In this document: piece by piece, positions 20,853-27,651 of the stretch
Layout of the letters: each line of letters begins with the position of its first letter
How positions within the stretch are numbered: the first letter of the stretch is position 1
IMG/VR virus record: IMGVR_UViG_3300005600_000047
Coordinates: 1 to 44,057 of that record
Length of the DNA stretch: 44,057 bases
Source: a virus
Direction: 5' to 3' (one strand)
The notes under the pieces: generated by a model
Seen by the model: only the letters and a program-made list of their open reading frames with translations
What the model was told of the DNA's origin: nothing
Database searches by the model: none
Made by a program: the position numbers and the translations under genes

Positions 20853-22310
20853 ATGACAGCGGCCATCCTGGCCGACTTCAAGACCAATCCGTATCTGCAC
20901 CAGCTGATCGAGTTCGAGGCGCACTGCGAAAGCGTGGCCCGAGCCATGTTGTGGCAGATGCGGACGGGCAAGACGAAGGTCATCATCGATACAGCCTGCC
21001 ACCTCTTCAAGGAGGATAAGATCGACGCCGTCCTGGTGTTCGCCCCGAACGGCGTGCACGAGAACTGGGTCCATCGCGAACTCCCGATCCACCACTGGGA
21101 CACGGTCGAGCGCGACGAGTTCACCTGGCAGACGACCAGGTCGGGCGATGCCGACTACGAGGCAGAGTTCCGGCGCGTACTCAAGTCGGACAAGCTGGCC
21201 TGGTTCTCCTTCGCCAACGAGACCATGACACGTCCGGACGTCAGACGCTTCGTCAGCCACGTGTCTAAGAAGCGCAGAATTCTGGGCGTATTCGACGAGA
21301 GCCACGACTTCAGGACGCCCGGGTCCAAGCGCACGAAGATGGCCAGGTCTGTCGCCAAGCGCTGCCTCTATCGACGCACTTTGACCGGCACTCCTTTCGA
21401 CAATAGCCCGCTCCATGCCTTCAGCCAGTACGAGCTGCTCGAGCCCGGGGCCCTAGGCTTCCGGACGTATGAGCTATTCAAAGACCGATACGCCGTCTAT
21501 AAGCAGGGCTATAACCGGAGGACCAAAAGATCCTACCCAACCCTGGACAAATACATCAACCAGGACGAGCTCGCATCCAAGATCGCCAAATGGTCGTCTG
21601 CGGTACTCAGATCTGACTGTGAGGACCTCCCGGACCTAATACCGATCAGGCGCGAGATCGAGCTCACCGAGGAGCAGAAACGGCTCTACGAAGAGCTCCA
21701 CCACCTGTTTGAGTTCGAGATCAACAACGAGACGGTGACGATCGGCGAGAACACCCAGAAGCTGGTCAAGCTGCAGCAGGTAGTGTCTGGCTTCATGATG
21801 GATGAATTCGGGGACGTCCACGATATACCCGGGGGCAACCCCAGGCTCGAGGCTCTGATCGAGGAAGTGGAACTGTGCGCCGGCAAGGTCGTCGTCTGGT
21901 GCGCCTTCCGTGAAGACATGGATCGCGTCTGTGAGGCTCTGAGGGCCCGCAAGCATGAAGTGGTTGAGTACCATGGACGGGTAAACGCAGTGGATAAGAA
22001 AAAGGCGCGCGAAGCCTTTGCTCCTGGAGCTGAGAACGACGTCAAGGCCCTGGTCGGGTATCCGACCGCCGGCCTGGATCTGTCAGAGGCAGAGAAGATC
22101 ATGTGGTATTCCCACACCTTCGACGCCATCAAGCGCCAGCAGGCAGACGAGCGAGCCACGGCCATGGGCGGGCAGAATGTCCCGGTCATAGACTTTGTGG
22201 CTCCGGGGGTTGACGCGTACATCTTGTCCAACGTAAAGGACAAGGTATCAATCGCTGATGCGCTCTCGCGTGACGGCCTGAAAGAAGTGCTGAAAAGGAT
22301 AAGGGTATGA
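20853..22310 (+). CDS. SNF2-like SF2 helicase
   Basis: A 485-residue SF2 ATPase. Motif I MRTGKTK at residues 36-42, motif II DESH at 148-151, motif III LTGTP at 177-181; in the C-terminal RecA fold, motif V-like GYPTAGLDLSEAEKI and motif VI-like RQQADERATAMG with the arginine finger. This is the compact SNF2/DEAD-like helicase found in phages beside DUF2800/DUF2815 and VRR-NUC. It may remodel forks or strip proteins from DNA. GGAGG precedes ATG 20853, which abuts the HD gene stop. Confidence 0.9.
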   Translation: MTAAILADFKTNPYLHQLIEFEAHCESVARAMLWQMRTGKTKVIIDTACHLFKEDKIDAVLVFAPNGVHENWVHRELPIHHWDTVERDEFTWQTTRSGDADYEAEFRRVLKSDKLAWFSFANETMTRPDVRRFVSHVSKKRRILGVFDESHDFRTPGSKRTKMARSVAKRCLYRRTLTGTPFDNSPLHAFSQYELLEPGALGFRTYELFKDRYAVYKQGYNRRTKRSYPTLDKYINQDELASKIAKWSSAVLRSDCEDLPDLIPIRREIELTEEQKRLYEELHHLFEFEINNETVTIGENTQKLVKLQQVVSGFMMDEFGDVHDIPGGNPRLEALIEEVELCAGKVVVWCAFREDMDRVCEALRARKHEVVEYHGRVNAVDKKKAREAFAPGAENDVKALVGYPTAGLDLSEAEKIMWYSHTFDAIKRQQADERATAMGGQNVPVIDFVAPGVDAYILSNVKDKVSIADALSRDGLKEVLKRIRV

Positions 22311-22663
22311 AGCCCAGAGTGTTCATCGTGCAGAGACCGGCGTACTACGACCGGAAGAAGAGGGGCTGGGTCAACAAGTATGACCTCTCCCCGGCTGAGG
22401 AGCACGGCGAGCTCAGCTTCCTCCTGAGACCTGGTAACATCTTCAAGGACAAGATTGAGGAGGCCATTGAGCGACTGGAGCGCGAGCTGGCCGACTTTTC
22501 ATCCGACGACCACATCATGGCCGTCGGAGACCCTGTCGCTATCGCAGCGGCAGTCATGGTGGCCTCACGCTATAGTGGCGGGTCGGTCAGCATCTTAAAG
22601 TTCGACCGCCACAGTGGTCGGTATGAGCCCTTCGTTGTGCAACTTCCCCGCAACAAGGGCTGA
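22307..22663 (+). CDS. Conserved phage hypothetical protein
   Basis: A 118-residue protein, overlapping the helicase stop (ATGA). The pattern VFIVQRPAYYDRKKRGW, DLSPAEEHGELSFLL and DDHIMAVGDPVAIAAAVMVA is one I have seen in hypothetical proteins encoded next to SNF2-type helicases in other phages. It looks like an alpha-beta fold with a C-terminal KFDRHSGRYEPFV strand. Function unknown; the fixed neighbourhood suggests a helicase or nuclease partner. Confidence 0.65.
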   Translation: MKPRVFIVQRPAYYDRKKRGWVNKYDLSPAEEHGELSFLLRPGNIFKDKIEEAIERLERELADFSSDDHIMAVGDPVAIAAAVMVASRYSGGSVSILKFDRHSGRYEPFVVQLPRNKG

Positions 22664-22744
22664 ATAGACAGGGCCATCCTGGCATCCTACCTAACGGGGA
22701 GTTAATTGGAAAGACTTGCAGTCAACGTGAAAGGACAGACTGAT

Positions 22745-22987
22745 ATGAGCGAGAAGAAAGAGAAGAAGCGCGGCGTCGGCGACGCGGCAATCGAGGCCAT
22801 CCGTGGCGGCGCAACCAATGAGGAAGCGCTCGAAGCCGTGAAGGCGGAATTCCCAGAGGCGAAGACGTCCCTGGCATCCATCAACTGGTACCGCAACAAG
22901 CTCCGCAGTGACGGTGAAAAAGTGCCAACGGCACGCGAACTGCGCAAGAAAGCCAAGGCGGCTGCAGAACAAGATCCCCTCGACTAA
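22745..22987 (+). CDS. Small basic protein with WYxxKLR domain
   Basis: An 80-residue protein starting at ATG 22745 (MSEKKEKKRGVGDAAIEAIR) with GGACAGACTGAT upstream; the longer frame from TTG 22706 has no ribosome-binding site. The centre, NEEALEAVKAEFPEAKTSLA then SINWYRNKLRSDG, is a small helical domain. A similar motif occurs in two other proteins of this window (29634-30077, 32995-33546). The C-terminus is basic with a terminal DPLD. Probably a small nucleic-acid-binding protein; unproven. Confidence 0.65.
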   Translation: MSEKKEKKRGVGDAAIEAIRGGATNEEALEAVKAEFPEAKTSLASINWYRNKLRSDGEKVPTARELRKKAKAAAEQDPLD

Positions 22988-23026
22988 AATAGGGGGCTCC
23001 CTTTCACGGGGAAACGCGCTAAGATG

Positions 23027-23065
23027 AAGGGGTCAGTCGAAAGACTGGCCTCTTTTTCTTTTTGA
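23027..23065 (+). terminator. Rho-independent terminator
   Basis: A 12-pair stem with a GAAA tetraloop: AAGGGGTCAGTC (23027-23038) with GACTGGCCTCTT (23043-23054), including two G-T pairs, followed by TTTCTTTTT. It closes the 9661-22987 block before the next gene. A GGGGAAACGC element followed by TAAGAT lies just upstream (23008-23025). Confidence 0.9.
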
Positions 23066-23080
23066 CAGGAGACAGTGATT

Positions 23081-23359
23081 ATGACTAAAGATGCACTAGG
23101 CCCGACCCAGGTGGCCTATGACCGGATCCAACGGGCCGGAACCAGGTCCCCGATGGTAATCGGCAACTTCATTATGACTTACGAACTGCACAAGGACGGC
23201 GTCCGGCTCCGGGCCCGGTCCCCGGGGCAAGAGCTCACCAAGATCGTCACCTGGACCCAGTTGGCGTTGTGCAAGGTGGATCCGCTCATGGAGACCCACG
23301 AGGCGATGATGACCGAGCTGGCCAATAACGCGCAGGAGGTGGCCCGTGCAGGTACTTGA
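23081..23359 (+). CDS. Hypothetical protein
   Basis: A 92-residue protein started at ATG 23081 with ACAGGAGACAGTGATT upstream. Mostly beta at first (VIGNFIMTYELHKDGVRLRA), then a helical end with LMETHEAMMTELANNAQEVA. It resembles small phage proteins with a compact alpha-beta fold but no family is recognised. It starts a new sub-block after the terminator and overlaps the following gene by 14 nt. Confidence 0.6.
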   Translation: MTKDALGPTQVAYDRIQRAGTRSPMVIGNFIMTYELHKDGVRLRARSPGQELTKIVTWTQLALCKVDPLMETHEAMMTELANNAQEVARAGT

Positions 23360-24029
23360 GGGACTGGACTGGGTCCGGATATACTACGTCCGGGGAACCA
23401 TGCCAAAGGGTGCACGCCTGCATTATGCAGTCAAGGACCCTCCGACTTCCGGCTGGCAGCACGCGATTGTCATCCGGGGAGAGAAGCGCTCGACCATATT
23501 CTGCCCGTTCACCTTCGACGCTTGGACAGTGCGGAACGATTGTGCCGAGCTGGAGACCTGCCTGGAGGACGTCGAATTCCGCCCGGACTGGTTCGCCGAA
23601 TTCATGCCAAAGAAGTGGACTGAGTTCCAGTCGTTTGGCTGGAATAAGGACTACGATACGGCTGCGCTTGTGCTGAAGCGTATGAACCTGCCGGTCCCCG
23701 AGCAGCTCTTGAAGGGTGGCGAAGAGGACACCCGCAAGAAAGGCGGGAAGGAGGTCGCGGCCAAGCTGCTCAAGGTGGTCAAGAAGGCCAGCAAGCGTGG
23801 CAAGTTCCTCGACTGGTTCCTGTCCGGCGACGGGCCCAGGTCCATCCGCGAGGCGATGGCCGAGTTCTCCATGACGAGGTCGAACGCCTTGTCCTACCTG
23901 CACATGATAAACAAGGATCACGGTATTGGCTACGAACTGGTCGGCGATACGGCGTCGATCGTCCTGCCCAAGGACTGCGCCAACCCCTTTGATGTGAAGG
24001 AGGACGGGGATGACGGCTGGCTCGATTAA
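23346..24029 (+). CDS. Hypothetical protein with C-terminal winged-helix-like domain
   Basis: A 227-residue protein from GTG 23346 with GGAGG 7 nt upstream. The N-terminal 100 residues are a beta-rich unit with Trp and Cys (SGWQHAIVIRGEKRSTIFCP). The middle is a Lys/Gly-rich linker (KKGGKEVAAKLLKVVKKASK). Residues about 155-210 look like a winged helix: SIREAMAEFSMTRSNALSYL, a recognition-helix pattern, then a wing-like GYELVGDTASIVLP. The last residues are acidic and end DDGWLD. A regulatory or replication-accessory role is inferred from the HTH and acidic tip. Confidence 0.6.
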   Translation: MQVLEGLDWVRIYYVRGTMPKGARLHYAVKDPPTSGWQHAIVIRGEKRSTIFCPFTFDAWTVRNDCAELETCLEDVEFRPDWFAEFMPKKWTEFQSFGWNKDYDTAALVLKRMNLPVPEQLLKGGEEDTRKKGGKEVAAKLLKVVKKASKRGKFLDWFLSGDGPRSIREAMAEFSMTRSNALSYLHMINKDHGIGYELVGDTASIVLPKDCANPFDVKEDGDDGWLD

Positions 24030-24330
24030 GCGTTGTGACATCCACTGCATCAACCGGCTGATCGAGCGATACGACGTCCTCGACCAGGACGAGGCGCATC
24101 GCATCCTCATCGAGCACACAGTGCTGCTCGACGCCGGAGGCGGTAGACGTGTCTATGGCTTCGCCGATCATCCCAAGGGACGGATCATGGAGCTGGAACA
24201 CGAGGGCCGGATGTGGTATCCAGTCCGACGCCTCGAGGGCGAGGTCGAGGTGACTATCACCTACCTGACGCCCAAGATGGCAGCGGACAAGATGGCCCTG
24301 GAGCTGCAGAGGAAGTGGAATGGGACGTAG
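24010..24330 (+). CDS. Hypothetical protein
   Basis: A 106-residue protein overlapping its upstream neighbour by 20 nt (GGAGGACGGGG before the ATG). It has a helical start with CDIHCINRLIERYDVLDQD and a beta-rich middle (VYGFADHPKGRIMELEHEGR; MWYPVRRLEGEVEVTITYL). No known family. The CxxxC with neighbouring His could bind a metal. It precedes the glycosylase gene, overlapping it by 11 nt. Confidence 0.55.
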   Translation: MTAGSIKRCDIHCINRLIERYDVLDQDEAHRILIEHTVLLDAGGGRRVYGFADHPKGRIMELEHEGRMWYPVRRLEGEVEVTITYLTPKMAADKMALELQRKWNGT

Positions 24331-24874
24331 GGTAGACCCACCCCCGGATGGTCTACTCTTCCAGGAATGGATCGACGATCCGTTCTGGATGCTAGTCGCC
24401 TGCCAGCTCGTCAACCTGACGACGTGGAAGCAGGCCCGACCGGCGTTCGACTGGATCAGGTCGACGTGTAGGGCCCCGATCAACCTAGCGCTCGCGACGC
24501 CGGAGGACCTGGAAGACGTGCTCCGTCCGCTCGGCCTCTGGCGCCGTCGAGCCGTTATTCTCCCCCGGTTCGCTCGTGCTTGGTTACAGCGGAAGCCCGC
24601 CACGGCAGAAGAAGTGATGAAGTTACCGGGGTGCGGAAAGTACGCCTCGGACAGCTGGGCGATCTTCGTCGAGGGCCGGCACGACGTCGAGCCGAACGAC
24701 GGGAAGCTCAACTGGTATGTAGACAGGAGACAGGATGACCAACGTATTCAAGACGACCGCGCAGTTCAACCAGGAAGTGTGCGGCCTCAGACCCCAATCC
24801 CCGAAGATGCTAGACCCCGAGAGGTTGCAGTGGTTCGCTACCGCGGTGCGCGAGGAGTTGGACGAGCTGCTTGA
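24320..24874 (+). CDS. MBD4-like HhH-GPD DNA glycosylase
   Basis: The first 140 residues match the HhH-GPD glycosylase fold of the MBD4/thymine-mismatch type: DPFWMLVACQLVNLTTWKQA, a helical body, the helix-hairpin-helix LPGCGKYASDSWAIF (residues 102-116) and the catalytic Asp127 in EPNDGKLNWY, comparable to the PxDxxLxxY end of human MBD4. No iron-sulfur cysteines are seen. It would remove T or a modified U opposite G. From about residue 135 the frame runs through the next gene's start and reads as a shadow of it, so the last 45 residues look out of character: either a natural C-terminal overlap of 140 nt or a lost stop codon. Confidence 0.75.
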   Translation: MGRRVDPPPDGLLFQEWIDDPFWMLVACQLVNLTTWKQARPAFDWIRSTCRAPINLALATPEDLEDVLRPLGLWRRRAVILPRFARAWLQRKPATAEEVMKLPGCGKYASDSWAIFVEGRHDVEPNDGKLNWYVDRRQDDQRIQDDRAVQPGSVRPQTPIPEDARPREVAVVRYRGARGVGRAA

Positions 24875-25628
24875 CGCCAAGGACCTGCACGACCAGGCCG
24901 ACGCGGTGCTCGACCTGATCTACTTCGCGGCGGGACGCGTCTACGAGATGGGCATCGACGGGGCCAAGGCCTTCGCCATAATCCACACAGCCAACATGCT
25001 GAAGGAGCGGGGCTCACTGGCCAAGCGACCTGGCTCGCGCGGTCACGACGCGATCAAGCCTCCAGGCTGGGTCTCACCAGACCTGACGTCCGCCCTTGTG
25101 CGACGGCCCAAGTTCCTGATCCTGGGGTACGGCCGCCACGGCAAGGACACAGTCTGCGAGATGATAAGCGGGGGCTACGGCCTCGCATTCCAGTCCAGCA
25201 GCATGTTCTGCGCCGAGCACGTGATGATGCCCCACTTCGCATCGATCGGCAAGCCGTACGACACAGTCGAGCAGTGCTACGCCGACCGACACTCAGGCTC
25301 CAATCGAGCGGTCTGGTACGACCAGATCCAGGACTACAACATCCCGGACGGCGCACGTCTGGCGACGGAGATGATGCAGGACCACGACATATACTGCGGC
25401 ATGCGCTCGGCGTCCGAACTGGTCGCCTGCGTCAAGGCCAACGTCTTCGACCACATCGCATGGGTCGACCGATCGCAGCACGAACCACCCGAGGACATCT
25501 CGTCCTGCACGGTGACCAGGGAGATGGCGGACTACGTCATCGACAACAACGGGACAATCGACGACCTCGTACGTGAGGTCCGCAATTTCATGGAGGGCCC
25601 AGCCAATGCGCAGCCAGTCTTTTCGTGA
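24735..25628 (+). CDS. MazG-like pyrophosphohydrolase fused to dNMP kinase
   Basis: A 297-residue fusion. The N-terminal part is an all-alpha NTP pyrophosphohydrolase: AVREELDELLDAKDLHDQAD with DAVLDLIYFAAG, the EExxE...DxxxD pattern (Glu40, Glu41, Asp57/60). The C-terminal part is a T4-type deoxynucleoside monophosphate kinase with P-loop ILGYGRHGKDT at residues 129-139 and a distal VDRSQHEPPEDISS segment. Such kinases accept dTMP, dGMP and, in T4, 5-hydroxymethyl-dCMP. AGGAGACAGG precedes ATG 24735. One polypeptide thus carries a pool-sanitising enzyme and a phosphorylating enzyme, next to the TS-family gene. Confidence 0.85.
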   Translation: MTNVFKTTAQFNQEVCGLRPQSPKMLDPERLQWFATAVREELDELLDAKDLHDQADAVLDLIYFAAGRVYEMGIDGAKAFAIIHTANMLKERGSLAKRPGSRGHDAIKPPGWVSPDLTSALVRRPKFLILGYGRHGKDTVCEMISGGYGLAFQSSSMFCAEHVMMPHFASIGKPYDTVEQCYADRHSGSNRAVWYDQIQDYNIPDGARLATEMMQDHDIYCGMRSASELVACVKANVFDHIAWVDRSQHEPPEDISSCTVTREMADYVIDNNGTIDDLVREVRNFMEGPANAQPVFS

Positions 25629-26454
25629 GGCCTATCGGGGCCTCCTAATCGAGCTCTACCGCCGCGGCCTGTTCGAGATGAACGCAAGGACCGGCACGGG
25701 CATCAAGATGCTCGAGGGCGGTCACTCGTTCAAGCTGGACCTGTCGAACGGCAAGCTGCCGGTCGCAGGCAACCGTAAATACTGGCCCCACATAGCTGCA
25801 GCCGAGACGGCTTGGCAGTTCCTGGGAACCCAGGATCCGGAGTTCATCCTGGCCAAGGCCCCGAAGATCTGGCAGGACTTCGTTGAGGACGGCGAGCTCA
25901 AGACGGCCTACGGCTACCGCTGGCGGAAACACTTCGGCCGCGACCAGCTCAAGATGGCAGTGGAACAGCTGCGCGATAATCCGACGAACCGGCAACTGTA
26001 CATCAGCGCCTGGGACCCGGCGGAGGACGGCCTCGGCGGACCTGACCAACCGAAGAACATCCCGTGCCCTGTCGGCTTCAGCCTGACCAGGACCGGAGAT
26101 CAAGTCCACTGTTCGGTCTTCATCCGCTCCAGTGACGTCTTCGTAGGTCTGCCCTACGACGTCATGGGCTATGCTCTGACCCTGGATGCGGTCGCTGCAT
26201 CGGCAGGTTGCACTCCCGGGACAATGCACGTGACGCTGGCGCATCCACACTACTATGACCCCCACTCCCAGATGGTCGAGGACTGTGTTCTCGGAGACCA
26301 GTCGGAGTGGACGAGTAACGTCCAGCCCGCCCTACCTGGGTGGGACGTCAACGAGATCATTCAACGCCCCGACCAATACGTCGACCAGGTGAAACGCATG
26401 GCGAAGCGCGTCAGCACGAGCGACTATAGCCCCAAGCCGATGGTGATCGTATGA
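25606..26454 (+). CDS. Thymidylate synthase-family enzyme, predicted dCMP hydroxymethylase
   Basis: A 282-residue TS-fold enzyme, started at ATG 25606 (MRSQSFREAYRGLL; GGAGGG upstream). Conserved parts: RTGTG near the start, AYGYRWR at 101-107, catalytic Cys154 in NIPCPVGF, RSSDVFVGLPYDVMGYAL at 174-191, and the HYY ending at 215-217. The key point is Asp185 where thymidylate synthases have Asn (LPFN, Asn177 in E. coli). In T4 dCMP hydroxymethylase the same Asp selects cytosine, so dCMP is the predicted substrate and 5-hydroxymethyl-dCMP (or 5-methyl-dCMP) the product. PCP instead of PCH at the active site is another departure. It overlaps the kinase fusion by 23 nt and the dCMP deaminase by ATGA. 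A dUMP enzyme cannot be excluded. Confidence 0.8.
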   Translation: MRSQSFREAYRGLLIELYRRGLFEMNARTGTGIKMLEGGHSFKLDLSNGKLPVAGNRKYWPHIAAAETAWQFLGTQDPEFILAKAPKIWQDFVEDGELKTAYGYRWRKHFGRDQLKMAVEQLRDNPTNRQLYISAWDPAEDGLGGPDQPKNIPCPVGFSLTRTGDQVHCSVFIRSSDVFVGLPYDVMGYALTLDAVAASAGCTPGTMHVTLAHPHYYDPHSQMVEDCVLGDQSEWTSNVQPALPGWDVNEIIQRPDQYVDQVKRMAKRVSTSDYSPKPMVIV

Positions 26455-26906
26455 GCTTCTCCAAGGCAAAGTGGGATATACGGTTCCTGCGTCTGGCCTA
26501 CCGTGAGGTGGCTCAGTGGTCGAAGGACCCTGACGAGAAGGTCGGATGCGTAGTCGTCTCGCCTGACCGGCGCCAAGTCACTTTTGGCTACAACGGCTTC
26601 CCCATCGGAGTGGCGGACAGCCGCGAACGTCTCGACGACAAGGAGACGAAGAACCAGCTATCGGTGCACGCCGAGCTCAACGCCATTCTAAATGCTCGGC
26701 GAGACCTGACCGGCTGGACCTTGTACGTCACGAAGGCGCCGTGCGTGGATTGCGCGATCGCAATCATCCAGGCTGGCATCACTAGGGTCGTCTGCTCAGG
26801 CATAGACCCATCAAGTCGCTGGGCCTCAAATCAACAAGAGGCCCGTAAGATACTCATGGAGGCCGGCGTGTCCGGCTCCGACATATTAAGGGAGAAGTTC
26901 CAATGA
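26451..26906 (+). CDS. dCMP deaminase
   Basis: A 151-residue zinc deaminase. Zinc ligands and catalytic Glu are clear: His73-Ala-Glu75 in SVHAELNAIL and Cys98/Cys101 in APCVDCA. VGCVVVSPDRRQVTFGYNGF at the N-terminus is typical of dCMP deaminases (the GYNGFP motif for substrate binding). It converts dCMP to dUMP. Overlaps the TS-family gene (ATGA). In T4 a dCMP deaminase and a dCMP hydroxymethylase coexist, so its presence does not contradict the cytosine-specific reading of the preceding enzyme. Confidence 0.92.
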   Translation: MSFSKAKWDIRFLRLAYREVAQWSKDPDEKVGCVVVSPDRRQVTFGYNGFPIGVADSRERLDDKETKNQLSVHAELNAILNARRDLTGWTLYVTKAPCVDCAIAIIQAGITRVVCSGIDPSSRWASNQQEARKILMEAGVSGSDILREKFQ

Positions 26907-27199
26907 CCACAATCAAGCTAGACATCCAGGGCGTGGATCCTGAGGCCGATGACCTGAAGCACTTCCACGCGGACTGGTGCAAGTGCACGGCCGAGGAGAA
27001 CATGATTGTCTCCGGCCAACGCAACAGGGCTCAGCTCTCAATGGCCCAGCGCTTCGTCATCGACATGTTCTGTGGCATGGAGCAGGAAACGCCGGAGACG
27101 GTTGGTACAGTATTCCCCGCCCAGGTGGAATTGGAGGCTCTGTTCCGTGGCAGGCAACGTGCTCTTGCGGCAGCGTTCCACCGCGGCGACGTCTCATGA
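26903..27199 (+). CDS. Hypothetical protein
   Basis: A 98-residue protein overlapping the deaminase stop (ATGA). It begins MTTIKLDIQGVDPEADDLKH and contains HADWCKCTAEEN and a helical AQRFVIDMFCGMEQETPETV. Cys/His near residues 22-28 could bind metal. No family recognised. The tight packing between deaminase and VRR-NUC gene suggests a replication or nucleotide-pool accessory role. Confidence 0.55.
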   Translation: MTTIKLDIQGVDPEADDLKHFHADWCKCTAEENMIVSGQRNRAQLSMAQRFVIDMFCGMEQETPETVGTVFPAQVELEALFRGRQRALAAAFHRGDVS

Positions 27200-27651
27200 G
27201 TAAGACCAGGGAGAGCAGACTGTGGCAGTGGCTGGGCAAGACCGCCCGCGTCCACTTCAGAGAAGCTCTCCACTTGAACAGGGTGGAGAACTCCGTCTCC
27301 CGCGGCATGCCCGACGTCGAGGGATGCTTGAAGGTAGACGGAGAAGGACGCCAGTTCTGGATCGAGCTCAAATGCGAAGCACGACCCAGCGATCCCAAAA
27401 CCAAGATCAAGCCTAGGTTCGAACCGCAGCAGGTCCCGTGGCTCCACAAGCGCTGGAGGGCAGGGGGTCGCTGTTTCATTCTTCTACAGGTGGGGAGCGG
27501 ACATTCTGCCGGTCGGTACCTAATACAAGGCAACCTCACGGGCAGCTTGGCCCGAGGATGGACCGAGGACAAGCTGAAGAGTCTGGCCTCGTGTGATCCA
27601 AAGGGCGCCGCGGAGGACATAGTCCTCGCCGCGGCGACCTCTCAATTCTAG
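27196..27651 (+). CDS. VRR-NUC nuclease
   Basis: A 151-residue PD-(D/E)XK nuclease of the VRR-NUC family, with the catalytic set RGMPDVEG (Asp40) and FWIELKCEA (Glu57-x-Lys59), then QVPWLHKRWRAGGRCFILLQ, the conserved Q..W...... block. ATG 27196 matches the usual start (MSKTRESRLWQWL). Stand-alone VRR-NUC proteins occur in many phages beside SNF2-type helicases and act on branched DNA or Holliday junctions. It is the last gene of the plus-strand operon and ends 4 nt into the opposing gene. A GC-rich hairpin lies in its last codons (27604-27634). Confidence 0.88.
   Translation: MSKTRESRLWQWLGKTARVHFREALHLNRVENSVSRGMPDVEGCLKVDGEGRQFWIELKCEARPSDPKTKIKPRFEPQQVPWLHKRWRAGGRCFILLQVGSGHSAGRYLIQGNLTGSLARGWTEDKLKSLASCDPKGAAEDIVLAAATSQF

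Noticed and set aside
25606-26454. Ordinary thymidylate synthase
   Set aside because: The Asn that reads uracil is replaced by Asp and PCH is PCP; the plain TS label would hide the likely substrate change, although it is not excluded.
27604-27634. Hairpin at the end of the VRR-NUC gene as a terminator
   Set aside because: The stem is fair (GAGGAC/GTCCTC and more with a bulge) but there is no U-tract on either strand; may help stop convergent transcription but cannot be called.
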